This document shows positions 26,778 through 37,889 of a stretch of 64,000 nt of DNA, piece by piece (the first letter of the stretch is position 1; every line of letters begins with the position of its first letter). Both the position numbers and the translations under genes were made by a program. The notes beneath the pieces were generated by a model. It did no database searches and was not told where the DNA came from. It saw only the letters and a list, made by a program, of their open reading frames with translations. The DNA comes from Halothiobacillus neapolitanus c2. GTDB lineage: Bacteria; Pseudomonadota; Gammaproteobacteria; Halothiobacillales; Halothiobacillaceae. The DNA is taken from positions 2,421,501 to 2,485,500 of the forward strand of contig NC_013422.1 of NCBI RefSeq assembly GCF_000024765.1, read 5' to 3'.

Positions 26778-28289
26778 ATGGACACCCTCATGAATACCGC
26801 GCAGCAACACGCACTCGAACAAGCCAATCTAATCACGCAACTGATCAAGTACGCCGACCGGATCATTCTGGTCGAGAGCGCATCGGAACCGGAACGACGG
26901 GCGTTCGTAAAACTGCTGGACGACCAGCTGCCGGATTACATCGACATCATCGGCCTGAGAGCCAGCCCGACCACCACGCCCACAGCGATCATCGCGCTGG
27001 TGAGTGAAACGTTACAGCTCTCACCGGGAATCGAGTCTCCTCAAGAGCTGGCTTCCGCCGTGCACGAAGCGTTAACCGCGTCCGAACGCGTTCTCGTCAT
27101 CATTGAAAATGCGCATGCCTGGCTGGAAACGCCTCAGTGGGTGGAGATGGTCAGCTACCTGCGCACGTCGCATGATCTGGCACCAAACCAGTTACTGTTT
27201 CTTTTGACCGGAGATATCGGCCTGACCGACCAACTGCGGCTCGAACCCGAGCTCTCCGAAATGCAGAGTGATATGCACCCGTGTCAACTGCTGGGAGAAG
27301 CCCCGCCTTCAACAAAACAAACACCTGTTGAAGCGCCAGCCGCGGCAACGACCCAATCGCTGTTCGTCGATGATCCAGAAGATGGCAGCAGTTCCAGTCC
27401 GTCCGATCACCTAACGCCGACCAAGCGCTTCAGTCCGACATTACTGATTGCTGCCGGCATCAGTGTGGCCATTATTGCCTTCGGCGGTTTCGCTCTGCTC
27501 ACGCGCTCGACCGATCAGCCGAACACACCCCAAACGCTCGCGCTGAAAACAGATTCCGGCGCGACCGGCACCCCACCGGCGCAAGCAGACAACCCATTGC
27601 CCAATGACGGCTCGGTCAGCGCCTCAGACACTCAAATCAACAAAGCACCCGTGGAGCTGGCAACACCACCGGCCACCATTGCGCCTGCCCCATCACCGGA
27701 TAACGCGCCCGAGCCAGCCATGACGGAGACACCCCGTGTAAATCCGTCGCCTGAAACAACGGCACCAGAAACAACCAAGCCTGTCGAGAAAACACCCACC
27801 CCCACTGCGGGTGAAACACCGCACCTGATTCCACCCAAGCCGGAGAAGCCGGTGGAACAGGCAACCGCAACAAAACCGACCGAAAAGATAGCGCCCAATC
27901 CAGTTAAAGCGCCGACCCCGGTGACAAAACAAAGTAAACCCGAGCCCATAGCCAAGCCGGTAGTCGTCAAAGGGGTGGATAATGCCTGGTATCGCGCCCG
28001 GGCACCCAAGCGCGCCGCACTTCAGATCGGGGCGTTCAACGATGAAAAAACGGCGCTGGATTTCATCAGGAAACAGGCCGTGCATGCGCCGGTCGGCGAA
28101 TGGCACGTGTTTTCCCAGAAAAGGAACAACCAGGTGCTCTACACGGTAACCGCCGGTGATTTCAGCAGCATCGATGCGGCACGCCAGACCGTATCGCGGC
28201 TGCCGGCTGCGTTGCAGAAGCTCAAACCCTATCCGCGCTCGTTCGCATCGATTCGCGAGGCCATCAGCACGGTGTCACCCAGCAAATAG
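26778..28289 (+). CDS. DamX-like SPOR-domain cell division protein
   Basis: A 503-residue membrane protein. The N-terminal part (1-170) resembles a degenerate AAA ATPase of the ExeA/DamX type, lacking a Walker A motif. One transmembrane segment follows (LLIAAGISVAIIAFGGFALLT, about 225-246), then a long Pro/Thr/Lys-rich periplasmic stretch (250-400) and a C-terminal SPOR domain (AALQIGAFNDEKTALDFIRK ... VLYTVTAGDFSSIDAARQTV). SPOR domains bind denuded septal peptidoglycan. The position between aroB and gltB matches the DamX homologue in pseudomonads. In-frame ATG 26790 is an alternative start. Confidence 0.85.
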   Translation: MDTLMNTAQQHALEQANLITQLIKYADRIILVESASEPERRAFVKLLDDQLPDYIDIIGLRASPTTTPTAIIALVSETLQLSPGIESPQELASAVHEALTASERVLVIIENAHAWLETPQWVEMVSYLRTSHDLAPNQLLFLLTGDIGLTDQLRLEPELSEMQSDMHPCQLLGEAPPSTKQTPVEAPAAATTQSLFVDDPEDGSSSSPSDHLTPTKRFSPTLLIAAGISVAIIAFGGFALLTRSTDQPNTPQTLALKTDSGATGTPPAQADNPLPNDGSVSASDTQINKAPVELATPPATIAPAPSPDNAPEPAMTETPRVNPSPETTAPETTKPVEKTPTPTAGETPHLIPPKPEKPVEQATATKPTEKIAPNPVKAPTPVTKQSKPEPIAKPVVVKGVDNAWYRARAPKRAALQIGAFNDEKTALDFIRKQAVHAPVGEWHVFSQKRNNQVLYTVTAGDFSSIDAARQTVSRLPAALQKLKPYPRSFASIREAISTVSPSK

Positions 28290-28327
28290 CATCCTCGCGA
28301 ACGCAGGGCGCCGCCAGGGGTTTTTTG

Positions 28328-29041
28328 CTAGGGCTTTTCAGTACCGTTCGAGTCAAAGCCGCAGACGAACAGAACGGATACGGGCTGACCCGTGACCGGA
28401 TGCACCGGTTCGCTCAGGGACTTGATCGTAGCGCCGTGTTGGATCATAAGACGCATCCAGCCGGACAGCGTTCTGAAATACCAGGGTGGCGGTTCGGCAA
28501 AGTCCGCGATCACCTCGGATGCGAGGCCGGCCCACGAACCGGTGCGCCAGCCGTCCTGATAGGGCGCATCGCCACAGACCATGACCGGATGCACGGTCTG
28601 AATGATCAACACACCACCCGGCTGGAGCAGTGATGGCATAGCGGCCATAAGCGCATCCACCGACTGTTCGCCCAGCAGGGAGAAGTTGCACACGACCGCA
28701 TCGAAACGGCCAGGCAACGCGCCCCGGGCGAGGTCGGCATAGGTCAGGCAGTGCGCGTCGGCTGAGCCGGCCCCACGCGCGGCCTCGACCAACCGGGGCA
28801 CGGCATCCACGCCGACGGCATTGATACCCGTCTGCTTGAGCGCACGCAGAAGCCAGCCTTCGCCACAACCGATGTCCAACACCGATCCGGGTTTGTGCGC
28901 GAGGATGCGGTCGATGATCGCCTGATCGGTGATCCGTCGGCTCTCGATGCGACGTTCCTGCAACACGGCAATCCACGGATCGGCATTGCGTTGCCATGAC
29001 CCGATAATCCGCGCTTCATTTTCCTGTCCGGGCAAGCTCAT
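28328..29041 (-). CDS. Class I SAM-dependent methyltransferase
   Basis: A 237-residue cytoplasmic enzyme. SAM-binding motif I is VLDIGCGEGWLLRAL (about residues 54-68), motif II acidic residue in AVGVDAVPRLV, and motif IV in FDAVVCNFSLLG, then a LLQPGGVLIIQTVHP strand. It is UbiG/Coq5-like in fold, but the substrate is unknown. The start codon overlaps the stop codon of the large HD-GYP gene (ATGA type, 29038-29041), so both proteins are probably made together and may act in one signalling route. Confidence 0.82.
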   Translation of the reverse strand: MSLPGQENEARIIGSWQRNADPWIAVLQERRIESRRITDQAIIDRILAHKPGSVLDIGCGEGWLLRALKQTGINAVGVDAVPRLVEAARGAGSADAHCLTYADLARGALPGRFDAVVCNFSLLGEQSVDALMAAMPSLLQPGGVLIIQTVHPVMVCGDAPYQDGWRTGSWAGLASEVIADFAEPPPWYFRTLSGWMRLMIQHGATIKSLSEPVHPVTGQPVSVLFVCGFDSNGTEKP

Positions 29042-32000
29042 GAGTCGCGGGTGTCCGCGCTCAGGTATCGTGATATTTCGACCGTATCGATTTGCTCGGG
29101 CTTCAAGTACTGCTGGGCATATTCCCGATAGGTGCCGCTGATCAAAAACAGATCAAACACATCGCGGTCAATATGTTGTTCTTGCACCATCTTGTGCATG
29201 AGATCGAGCGCCTCGCTGAGGGTTTTGGCGTTCTTGTAGGGACGATCGGATGCGGTGAGCGCCTCGAAGATATCGGCCAGCACCATGATTCGCTCGGGCA
29301 TTGATAGATCTTTTGCGGTCAACTGCCGCGGGTAACCCCGGCCATCGAGGGTTTCATGATGGGTCGAGGCGTATCTGGGCACGCGTTTGAGATTCTCCGG
29401 AAGCGGCAACCTGTCAAGCATCCGGATGGTGCTGATGACGTGTTCATTGATTTTATAGCGATCCTCTGTGGTCAATGTGCCGCGCAGGATTTTCAGGTTA
29501 TACAGTTCACCGCGGTTATAGAGCAGTTCCGGCTTGGCCATGTGTATCCCGAAGCGTTCGGGGCAAGGCAAGGTTGCGGTTCGGGGAATGCGATGCCAGG
29601 GCTTGTCTTGCAGTAAATATTCGGTTTGAGGCAGGCTTGCGTCGTGGTCGCAGGTTTGAAGGTGCCGGTGTTCCGCGGGAGATAATCCCAGACGATCATC
29701 AAAATGTCGTATCCAGGTGATTTGGGCCAGCGCCTCCAATGTCTGAATCTGGGCTTCGCTCATGGCCTCGCCGCCCTCGTTGCATCCGGCAATGAAGGCG
29801 AACTGCGTTTGCAACTGCGCCTGTTGCTGCACCCACGCATCCTTGTGTGCGGGTTCATCCTGCGGGTCGCGCAGGCAGTTCTCAAGGTAGGTGATTTGCG
29901 CATCGCGCCAGAGGACCTCGAAGCGGGTCCGGATTTCATGAATACGGTTGTAGATTGTTTCGAGTTTGCTGCCCTTGTCCACCACGAACTCCGGCGTGGT
30001 GATCTTGCCGCAATCGTGCAACCACGCACTGATTCTGAACTCACGCCACTCGGAATCATTTTTGAAGTGGAAGGCATCAAAGGGCGGCTGATCGGATTCA
30101 TGCGCGCGCTCTGCCAGCATCATGGCGATCACCGGCACCCGTGCGCAGTGGCCTCCGGTGTAAGGTGATTTTTCATCAATGGCCTGAGCGATCAGAAGAA
30201 TAAACGCATCGATCAGTGCTTCCTGTTCTTCGGCATGCCGCTGAATGGCCTGGGCCATTTCCCGCTGCGAGACCGCCAGATCGTCAATCTCTCCAATATG
30301 ACTGGATACCGGTTTGAGTTCTGCGTATTTCTTGTCTCGAATCTTCTCTTCTTCGATCGCCAGCAACTTGACCGGTGTCACGATCAGGGTGGCCAGCCAG
30401 TATGCCAGCGGCAGCACAAGAACCCAGATGATGAGCGTCAGCCACATGACCTGGCGAACCTCCTGGTAGGCGGGAGCCAATACGCGTGACACCGGTGTCA
30501 GGATGCCAAAATACGCATCGGAAAACCCCGCCTTGCCCAGCGCAGTTACGTACACAAACTGTTTTTGCCCACCGAGCATCAGGGGAATCAAGCGGTTTTG
30601 CTGCCCGGGATCGGCGGCCATGTCGACCAATGCGGCGAAGGGCACCGTCGCGCTAGGCTGCTTGCGGGCCTCATCGGTCAACAACCATCGATTCTTGAGC
30701 TGTGTTTTCTGGGCCGGTGTCAGCTGATTCAGCGCTTGGTTGATCAGGGACACCGCCGCTTTATGTTTTTTTTGCGCGACAAAGCAGAGCCCGGTGGGCG
30801 CAGTGATCGCACCAAAGGACAGTGGCGCAGTGACGGTCACGTCATCGTAGAAAAACTCTCTTTTGGTATAACGCAGCTCGGCGGCATTATCGATGCCCGC
30901 AAAAACCTGACCAGCGCGAACGGCGGCAAACATGCCGGACACTCCGTCCACAGTGACCACCTGAATCTTGGGAAAATGGCGCTGCAAAAAGCCGATGATC
31001 GACCAGCCCGCCGGTATGGCCACGCGTTGACCGTAAAGCTGCTCGATCCGGTCGACACGTGGCGCACCGGCACGCGTCAGGACACCGATCGGTGCATGCA
31101 CATAAGGCGTTGTCTGAATGCCCTGCATGGCATTATTGCCATCACACATCACCGAACCGAGCATGTCCACCCGGCCTTGACGAAACAGATCCACGAACTG
31201 GGGCCAACTCGGACCGTTCACGTAGTCGAACCTCAGCCCCGTCATCTGGCCGATCAGGGAGAGCATATCGACCGTGTAGCCCTGTGGACTACCGGCAATC
31301 GAAAAATCAAACGGCGGCCAGTCCATCAGGCTCGACACGGTCAAGACCGGCGCCTTCGCTACCGTATTTTTCTCAGAAGCCGTCAAATCGAGTTTTTGGA
31401 CAACCGGAGGCAGGACGGAGGTGGTCGGATGATTACTGCCCGCAATCAGCTGGCCATTTTTCTGGTAGAGAAAAATCCGGCTTTCGGGATCGGGCGCGCG
31501 CGCGCGCAAGTGGTCGGATAACGAGGCCAGCGTGATGTCAATGGCCATAACGGCTTGAGTGCCCGAAATGCGCATGGCGTAGGTCTGGCCGGGCAGTTGC
31601 AGGTGCTGAAATAGATAAGGCGGCGTCTTGAACACCACACCGTCCTTGGCATGCTGATACCAAGGACGGCTCGTCGGATCATAATTGGTCGGTGCGTCGC
31701 GTCGGGTTCGCAGCGTGAAATTCTGATCGTAATAGGCCATCGTCCGCCGTCGTTCGCCATCGACGCGTCGTACGGTGAGCACCACCCAGCGATCCTGCGG
31801 CAAAGCCATCAGCTGTTGCCGAACACCAACGCCGCTGTCGAGGTTGATCAACTCGTAGTAATCGCCATTGGGGAAGCCCACATAGCTCGCGTAGTAAAGC
31901 GGGTTTTCTTGAAGGATCGTGGTCATCAACGCGCGCATTGCCTGCGGGTGATCCAGATCGTCCGCGGGTCCCAGCCTCGGGGCAGCCAATTTCAGAATCT

Positions 32001-32223
32001 GGCTGGTGGACTGATCGATCGAGGTGAGATAAGCGCGGGTTTGTTCTGCGGCTTGCTGGTAGAGGGTCAGGGTCGAATCGGTCGCCAGACGCGTGCTGAA
32101 ATAATATTGCAGCGCAATGCCGATCAGGGCCATGGTCATGGTCAAAAACAAGAAAATGGTGATGACCGTCACTCGGAAAGAAAGACGCCAGGATCTGGCT
32201 TTCTTCGACACCGCTGATTCCAT
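29038..32223 (-). CDS. Membrane sensor with dCache, periplasmic-binding and HD-GYP domains
   Basis: A 1061-residue protein. One membrane segment (about 17-40) leads into a dCache-type sensing region (45-285). A bacterial SBP_bac_3-like solute-binding domain follows (about 300-535; VLTVSSLMDWPPFDF ... GYTVDMLSLIGQMTGLRFDYV ... LKNRWLL), then a second membrane segment (about 595-615), a HAMP-like linker and an HD-GYP output. The HD motif HDCGK is at 736-740 and HHETLDGRGYP at 955-965, separated by 214 residues, far more than usual. HD-GYP enzymes degrade cyclic di-GMP. The signal is probably an amino acid or small organic acid. It is translationally coupled to a methyltransferase. Confidence 0.85.
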   Translation of the reverse strand: MESAVSKKARSWRLSFRVTVITIFLFLTMTMALIGIALQYYFSTRLATDSTLTLYQQAAEQTRAYLTSIDQSTSQILKLAAPRLGPADDLDHPQAMRALMTTILQENPLYYASYVGFPNGDYYELINLDSGVGVRQQLMALPQDRWVVLTVRRVDGERRRTMAYYDQNFTLRTRRDAPTNYDPTSRPWYQHAKDGVVFKTPPYLFQHLQLPGQTYAMRISGTQAVMAIDITLASLSDHLRARAPDPESRIFLYQKNGQLIAGSNHPTTSVLPPVVQKLDLTASEKNTVAKAPVLTVSSLMDWPPFDFSIAGSPQGYTVDMLSLIGQMTGLRFDYVNGPSWPQFVDLFRQGRVDMLGSVMCDGNNAMQGIQTTPYVHAPIGVLTRAGAPRVDRIEQLYGQRVAIPAGWSIIGFLQRHFPKIQVVTVDGVSGMFAAVRAGQVFAGIDNAAELRYTKREFFYDDVTVTAPLSFGAITAPTGLCFVAQKKHKAAVSLINQALNQLTPAQKTQLKNRWLLTDEARKQPSATVPFAALVDMAADPGQQNRLIPLMLGGQKQFVYVTALGKAGFSDAYFGILTPVSRVLAPAYQEVRQVMWLTLIIWVLVLPLAYWLATLIVTPVKLLAIEEEKIRDKKYAELKPVSSHIGEIDDLAVSQREMAQAIQRHAEEQEALIDAFILLIAQAIDEKSPYTGGHCARVPVIAMMLAERAHESDQPPFDAFHFKNDSEWREFRISAWLHDCGKITTPEFVVDKGSKLETIYNRIHEIRTRFEVLWRDAQITYLENCLRDPQDEPAHKDAWVQQQAQLQTQFAFIAGCNEGGEAMSEAQIQTLEALAQITWIRHFDDRLGLSPAEHRHLQTCDHDASLPQTEYLLQDKPWHRIPRTATLPCPERFGIHMAKPELLYNRGELYNLKILRGTLTTEDRYKINEHVISTIRMLDRLPLPENLKRVPRYASTHHETLDGRGYPRQLTAKDLSMPERIMVLADIFEALTASDRPYKNAKTLSEALDLMHKMVQEQHIDRDVFDLFLISGTYREYAQQYLKPEQIDTVEISRYLSADTRDS

Positions 32224-32976
32224 GATCTATCTCCCGGCAAAATAGCCCGTGAACATTCCTTGTCCGCCGCGGTTCGGGAACGCTTGCACTGTGTGCAAAG
32301 CCCCAAACCATTCAGATACAAACGCCTGCGACCAAACCCGCACCACGAACGCATCCTGCGCGCCCTAAAACAGGCGCACTAAGGGCTATCATGGACCCAA
32401 GGCGGTCTGATTTGCAAACACACTGCGATGTGGCTAAAATTTGGCCCCATTTTGCCTTGAAACACGCAGCAAATGCTATATTCAAAGCACGTGAGTTAAT
32501 TCTGGATTAATTAGGGCATTCAGGCGGGTATTTTTCAGGCTGCATAATGGGACAAGCAGGTCGTTCATCGCGATTGATGAACCTTGTTAACTCCTTGCTG
32601 ATAAAGAACTTACCCGAGGGAATATGCTTGGGGCGGCCAAGTCAAGATGATTGATTGGTCGCCTTACGATTCCCCCGCCACCCGACTCCCTAGCCAGAAG
32701 CAGGTGCGATGCGCCTCAGTCGTTTTTTCAAGGTGACGTCGGCAGCGACATGCGTTTTGAACAGAAAAACCTTCTGGTCAGCCGCAGAGATACCGCGCAG
32801 CAAGCGGATCGGCTTTCCGCGGTTCGCGCTCTCTGTGCCGCAGGATCGGGGCAAGTGGCTGCCGGAAGAACATTATGGATAGAAAAGCGAACACATCGTT
32901 TTGCTTTTTGTGCTCTGAATGGGCCGGGATGGCGTCATTCAGAGGTTACGTACGAATAAGAAGAGGTTTTAACCCG
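32224..32976 (+). other. Long leader upstream of gltB
   Basis: About 750 bases without a convincing gene separate the divergent HD-GYP and gltB genes. Short frames exist but show no family pattern. The region is long enough for promoters of both genes and an untranslated leader; no riboswitch or operator could be recognised by eye. Confidence 0.4.
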
Positions 32977-35900
32977 ATGAATCGCGCCCCAACCGCCGGT
33001 CTGTATCACCCAAGTTTCGAAAAGGATAACTGCGGTTTTGGTTTGATCGCCCACATGGACGACCAACCCAGCCATACTCTGGTATCCACGGCCATTGAAG
33101 CACTGGCGCGCATGACGCATCGCGGCGGTATTTCCGCCGATGGCAAATCGGGCGATGGCTGCGGCATTCTGCTCAAAAAACCCGATGCTTTTTTCCGTGC
33201 AGAGGCAGGCAAGCTGGGCTTTACGCTGGCAGATCAGTATGCCGTCGGCGTGGTCTTCGTCGGCCGTGATGCGGCATCTGCCCAAACCGTCAAAACCACC
33301 TTGGGCGAAACACTCTCGGCACAGGGCCTTACGGTCGCCGGCTGGCGCACGGTGCCCGTCAATCCTTCCGTGCTCGGTTCCATTTCTGAATCCAAGCGCC
33401 CGGATGTACTGCATGTATTCGTTAATGCGCCATCAAATCTGACCGCGCGCGAATTTGACACGCGCCTGTACATCGCCCGTCGCGTGGCCGAAAAGCGTCT
33501 GGCCGACGATCCAGTGTTTTACATGCCATCGATGTCGGCTCAGGTGATTTCTTACAAAGGGCTGATGATGCCCGACGACCTCGCCGGTTTTTATCTCGAT
33601 TTGCAAGACGAGTCGCTCGCATCCTCGCAGTGCGTGTTTCACCAGCGTTTCTCCACCAACACCTTCCCCGAATGGCGCTTGGCGCAACCGTTCCGCTATT
33701 TGGCGCACAACGGTGAAATCAACACCATTCGTGGTAACCGCAACTGGGCACTGGCGCGTTCCAGCAAATTCGAAACACCGCTGATCCCGGACATGAGCCT
33801 TGTGACCCCGCTGGTGAACACGACCGGTTCCGACTCTTCTTCCATGGATAACATGCTCGAAGCGCTGCTGGCCGGTGGCGTCGACATGCTGCGCGCCATG
33901 CGCATGATCGTGCCGCCCGCCTGGCAGAACGTAGAGCATATGGATGCCGATCTGCGCGCGTTCTACGAATACAACTCCATGCATCTGGAACCCTGGGATG
34001 GTCCGGCCGGTATCGTGATGACCGATGGCCAGACCGTGGCCTGCGCCATGGACCGAAACGGTTTGCGTCCGGCCCGCTGGGTCATCACCAAGGATCGTCA
34101 CATCACTTTGGCATCCGAGATCGGCGTTTGGGATTACGACCCGGCCGATGTCGTGGAAAAAGGTCGTGTTCGCCCGGGACAGATCGTCGCCGTCGATACG
34201 GCCAAAGGCGAATTGCTGGCACCGGAGACGGTCGATGACCTCATGAAAGGCCGACAGCCCTACCGCGCCTGGCTCAAGGCCCATGCCGTTCGGCTTGCCA
34301 GCGCGCTCAACGAGGGCCCGCTCACCAGCCAACCACTCGATATCGACACATTGCACCAATACGAAAAAGAGTTTCTGCTCAGTTTCGAGGAGCGCGATCA
34401 GGTCATCCGTGTCATGGCGGAAGATGGGCAGGAAGCGATCGGTTCAATGGGCGACGACGCGCCGATGGCCGTGCTCTCCCAGACACAGCGCTCGCTTTAT
34501 GATTATTTCCGCCAGCAATTCGCGCAGGTGACCAACCCCCCGATCGATCCGCTGCGTGAAGCCATCGTCATGTCGCTCGAAACGTTGATCGGACGCGAGC
34601 GCAACATCTTCGCGGAAACCCCTGAGCATGCCCATCGCCTGCAACTGGAAACGCCGATTCTGAGCGAAACCAAGTTCCAGGCACTGGTGACGCAAACCGA
34701 TCCCGACTTTGCGCCTTGCCGCATCGACCTGAACTATCCGGTCAACGAAGGCCTGCAATCGGCCATCGAGCGGGTCTGCGACGAAGCGGTCGCCCAGGTT
34801 CGCGCGGGCAAGGTCATCATCGTGTTGTCGGATCGTGGCATCAGCGCCGATCGCCTACCTATGCACGCCTTGCTCGCCACCGGTGCCGTGCACCATCGCC
34901 TTATCCGCGATGGCTTGCGCACCGACGCAAACCTGGTGATCGAAACGGCAACGGCGCGTGACCCGCATCATTGCGCAGTCTTGCTCGGTTATGGCGCGAC
35001 AGCCATTTATCCGTACCTGGCCTTCGAAGCCATCGAAAACATGCGGCAGACCAAGCAGATTACGGCCGAAACCAGCGAAAAGCTCGCCAGCAACTACGTC
35101 AAGGCGCTCGGCAAAGGCCTGAAAAAAATCCTGTCGAAAATGGGCATTTCAACCGTGGCCAGCTATCGCGGTGCCCAGCTGTTCGAGATTATCGGCCTGG
35201 CGAGCGAGGTGGTGCATCTGTGCTTCAAAGACACCACCAGCCGCCTGGAAGGCGCGCGTTTCGTCGATCTCGAAGCCGACCAGAAAATCCTGCACCGTGA
35301 AGCCACGCTCAAGAGCAAGCAGCCACGTCAAGGCGGCCTACTCAAATATATTGACGGCGGCGAGTACCACGCCTACAACCCGGATGTGGTGCAAACCCTG
35401 CAACAGGCGGTGAATACCGGCGACTTCGCATTGTGGCAACAATATTCTGCCCACGTAAACCACCGACCGATCGCGACTTTGCGTGACCTGTTCGATCTGT
35501 CACACGACACTCAGCCGATCCCGATCGATGAGGTCGAATCGCTCGACTCCATCATTCGTCGCTTCGACTCGGCGGGCATGAGTCTTGGCGCACTGTCGCC
35601 TGAAGCCCATGAAACGCTGGCCGAAGCCATGAACCGGCTGGGCGCCCGTTCCAACTCGGGCGAGGGTGGTGAAGACCCCGCCCGCTACGGCACGGACAAA
35701 ATGAGCAAGATCAAGCAGATTGCCTCAGGGCGGTTTGGTGTAACCCCACACTATCTTGTCAATGCCGAAGTGCTGCAAATCAAGGTCGCGCAAGGTGCCA
35801 AACCAGGTGAAGGCGGGCAATTACCCGGTCACAAAGTCGATGCATTCATCGGTCGACTGCGTTACGCCCGCCCTGGTGTTGCCCTGATCTCTCCACCGCC

Positions 35901-37437
35901 GCACCACGACATCTACTCCATCGAAGATTTGGCGCAGCTGATTTTCGATTTGAAACAAGTCAATCCCACGGCATTGGTGTCCGTTAAACTCGTATCCGAA
36001 CCGGGTGTGGGCACCATCGCCGCCGGCGTGGCGAAGGCTTATGCCGATTTGATCACCATTTCCGGCTACGATGGCGGCACTGGCGCCAGCCCGCTCACCT
36101 CGGTGAAATACGCGGGCTCGCCCTGGGAACTGGGGCTGGCCGAAGCGCATCAAACCCTGCGCGCCAACGACCTGCGCGACAAGGTGCGCCTGCAAACCGA
36201 TGGCGGCCTCAAAACCGGTCTGGATGTCATCAAGGCCGCCATTCTGGGCGCAGAGAGTTTTGGTTTCGGCACCGGCCCGATGATTGCGCTGGGTTGCAAA
36301 TACCTGCGCATCTGCCACCTGAACAACTGCGCGACGGGTATCGCCACGCAAAACAAGGTGCTGCGCCTCGATCACTTCAAGGGCAATGTCGAGAAAGTAA
36401 TGAATTACTTCCGCTTCATCGCCATGGAAGTGCGTGAACTGCTCGCGCAATTGGGCGTTCGCTCGATCGATGACCTCATCAGCCGCACCGATCTTTTGAA
36501 GCAACGCAAGCCACAAACAGAAAAACAGGCCAACCTCAATCTGGATGCACTGCTGTCCGATGGCGGCTTGATCAACGATGCCGCGACCTGCTGCCTCGCG
36601 CCGCACAACACCCCGCACGACCAAGGCGAGTTGGCAGAGGAAATCGTTCGGCAAATCCTGCCCGCCATCGAAGCGAAAAAGGGCGGTGAGTTCAATTTCA
36701 GCATCAAGAACATCAACCGCTCCATGGGTGCTCGTATATCCGGCGAGATAGCCAAACGCTACGGCAATCTCGGCATGGTAGACGCACCAATTCACCTCAA
36801 ATTCACCGGCATTGCCGGCCAGAGTTTCGGGGTATGGAATGCAGGCGGTCTGCACATGACGCTCGAAGGCGATGCCAACGATTATGTGGGCAAGGGCATG
36901 GCGGGCGGCGAACTGGTGATCTACCCCCCCAAAGGCAGCACCTTCGCGAGCTTCGAAACCCCCATTATCGGCAACACCTGCCTTTATGGCGCCACAGGCG
37001 GCCAACTCTTCGCCGCCGGTCAGGCCGGTGAGCGTTTTGCCGTGCGTAACTCAGGCGCAGTGGCCGTCATCGAAGGTTGCGGTGATCACGGTTGCGAATA
37101 CATGACCGGCGGCATTGTCACCATCCTTGGTCGTACCGGTGTCAACTTCGGCGCGGGCATGACCGGTGGTTTCGCCTATGTCCTGGATGAAGACAACAGC
37201 TTTGTCGATCGCTACAACCACGAGCTCATTGACATCAACCGGCTGCAAGCGGCTGAACTGGAAAACCATCGTCAGCACCTGCGCGGTACGCTGGAAACCC
37301 ACCTGGCGAAAACCGGCAGCGCACGCGCAGCTGATATTCTGGAAAATTTCGAGCTGTACCTGCCCAAGTTCTGGCTTATCAAGCCAAAAGCCAGCGACAT
37401 TCACGATCTTATGGCAACGCTGGTCAACGCAGCGTAA
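32977..37437 (+). CDS. gltB: Glutamate synthase (NADPH) large subunit
   Basis: Makes two glutamates from glutamine and 2-oxoglutarate. The protein has 1486 residues, normal for GltB. The N-terminal glutamine amidotransferase domain carries the nucleophile Cys19 ([12 protein letters not shown]), exposed after removal of a short pro-segment. A central FMN/oxoglutarate domain shows [28 protein letters not shown] and the 3Fe-4S cluster segment [19 protein letters not shown] (here [12 protein letters not shown]). The C-terminal GXGXG beta-helix follows. ATG 32977 gives the usual start; a longer in-frame start at 32875 is less likely. The expected gltD does not follow. Confidence 0.96.
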   Translation: MNRAPTAGLYHPSFEKDNCGFGLIAHMDDQPSHTLVSTAIEALARMTHRGGISADGKSGDGCGILLKKPDAFFRAEAGKLGFTLADQYAVGVVFVGRDAASAQTVKTTLGETLSAQGLTVAGWRTVPVNPSVLGSISESKRPDVLHVFVNAPSNLTAREFDTRLYIARRVAEKRLADDPVFYMPSMSAQVISYKGLMMPDDLAGFYLDLQDESLASSQCVFHQRFSTNTFPEWRLAQPFRYLAHNGEINTIRGNRNWALARSSKFETPLIPDMSLVTPLVNTTGSDSSSMDNMLEALLAGGVDMLRAMRMIVPPAWQNVEHMDADLRAFYEYNSMHLEPWDGPAGIVMTDGQTVACAMDRNGLRPARWVITKDRHITLASEIGVWDYDPADVVEKGRVRPGQIVAVDTAKGELLAPETVDDLMKGRQPYRAWLKAHAVRLASALNEGPLTSQPLDIDTLHQYEKEFLLSFEERDQVIRVMAEDGQEAIGSMGDDAPMAVLSQTQRSLYDYFRQQFAQVTNPPIDPLREAIVMSLETLIGRERNIFAETPEHAHRLQLETPILSETKFQALVTQTDPDFAPCRIDLNYPVNEGLQSAIERVCDEAVAQVRAGKVIIVLSDRGISADRLPMHALLATGAVHHRLIRDGLRTDANLVIETATARDPHHCAVLLGYGATAIYPYLAFEAIENMRQTKQITAETSEKLASNYVKALGKGLKKILSKMGISTVASYRGAQLFEIIGLASEVVHLCFKDTTSRLEGARFVDLEADQKILHREATLKSKQPRQGGLLKYIDGGEYHAYNPDVVQTLQQAVNTGDFALWQQYSAHVNHRPIATLRDLFDLSHDTQPIPIDEVESLDSIIRRFDSAGMSLGALSPEAHETLAEAMNRLGARSNSGEGGEDPARYGTDKMSKIKQIASGRFGVTPHYLVNAEVLQIKVAQGAKPGEGGQLPGHKVDAFIGRLRYARPGVALISPPPHHDIYSIEDLAQLIFDLKQVNPTALVSVKLVSEPGVGTIAAGVAKAYADLITISGYDGGTGASPLTSVKYAGSPWELGLAEAHQTLRANDLRDKVRLQTDGGLKTGLDVIKAAILGAESFGFGTGPMIALGCKYLRICHLNNCATGIATQNKVLRLDHFKGNVEKVMNYFRFIAMEVRELLAQLGVRSIDDLISRTDLLKQRKPQTEKQANLNLDALLSDGGLINDAATCCLAPHNTPHDQGELAEEIVRQILPAIEAKKGGEFNFSIKNINRSMGARISGEIAKRYGNLGMVDAPIHLKFTGIAGQSFGVWNAGGLHMTLEGDANDYVGKGMAGGELVIYPPKGSTFASFETPIIGNTCLYGATGGQLFAAGQAGERFAVRNSGAVAVIEGCGDHGCEYMTGGIVTILGRTGVNFGAGMTGGFAYVLDEDNSFVDRYNHELIDINRLQAAELENHRQHLRGTLETHLAKTGSARAADILENFELYLPKFWLIKPKASDIHDLMATLVNAA

Positions 37438-37460
37438 CGCCCTCCGCACCGCACACAAGC

Positions 37461-37487
37461 TAAAGCCCCGACATACTCGGGGCTTTA
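37461..37487 (+). terminator. Rho-independent type terminator after gltB
   Basis: A perfect 11-bp stem (taaagccccga / tcggggcttta) with a 5-nt loop lies 24 bases after the gltB stop. It indicates that gltB is transcribed without a downstream gltD. No strong U-run follows (ggcgttagcgc), so efficiency is uncertain. Confidence 0.7.
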
Positions 37488-37614
37488 GGCGTTAGCGCTT
37501 TCATTATCGAAATGAGCTTTTCGAAATCCAATGAATGCGTCCCCGGTAATCCCCCTATTTTTAGCGGCGCTCAGAAGTAGATTTTTCTCGTAATGCTCAC
37601 GAAGGAGATTCTGC

Positions 37615-37737
37615 ATGAAGACATCGCGATTTTCGGACAGCCAGATACTGGCGATCCTCAAGCAGGCGGAAAATGGGTTACCCGTCCCCGAGCTTTGCCG
37701 CGAACATGGCATGAGCAGTGCTCGTTTTTACCCATAA
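37615..37737 (+). pseudogene. IS3 orfA transposase fragment
   Basis: Forty residues with the IS3 orfA HTH start (MKTSRFSDSQILAILKQAEN, then GLPVPELCREHGMSSARFY) and a premature TAA. The C-terminal leucine-zipper part continues in another frame (SLMARLKELEDENRWIKKMF, then AEERLKAEIVQEALAKK, to about 37890), showing a frameshift at about 37730-37760. Confidence 0.88.
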
Positions 37738-37889
37738 TTGACATGGGAGCGCCAAGTATGGCGGGATGGACGCCATCCCTGATGGCCCGCCTCAAGGAAC
37801 TCGAAGACGAGAACCGCTGGATCAAGAAGATGTTCGCAGAGGAACGCCTCAAGGCCGAGATCGTGCAGGAGGCGCTCGCAAAAAAGTGT

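Noticed and set aside
32224..32976. Possible riboswitch or small RNA before gltB
   Set aside because: No recognisable conserved core or terminator-like structure could be identified by eye, so nothing is claimed.
33433..34359. Long minus-strand open frame of 308 codons inside gltB
   Set aside because: It lies antisense to well conserved gltB motifs and has no family pattern or ribosome site; it is a shadow of a high-GC gene.
35821..37005. Minus-strand open frame of 394 codons inside gltB
   Set aside because: Antisense to the FMN and Fe-S regions of gltB; composition and lack of motifs show it is a shadow frame.
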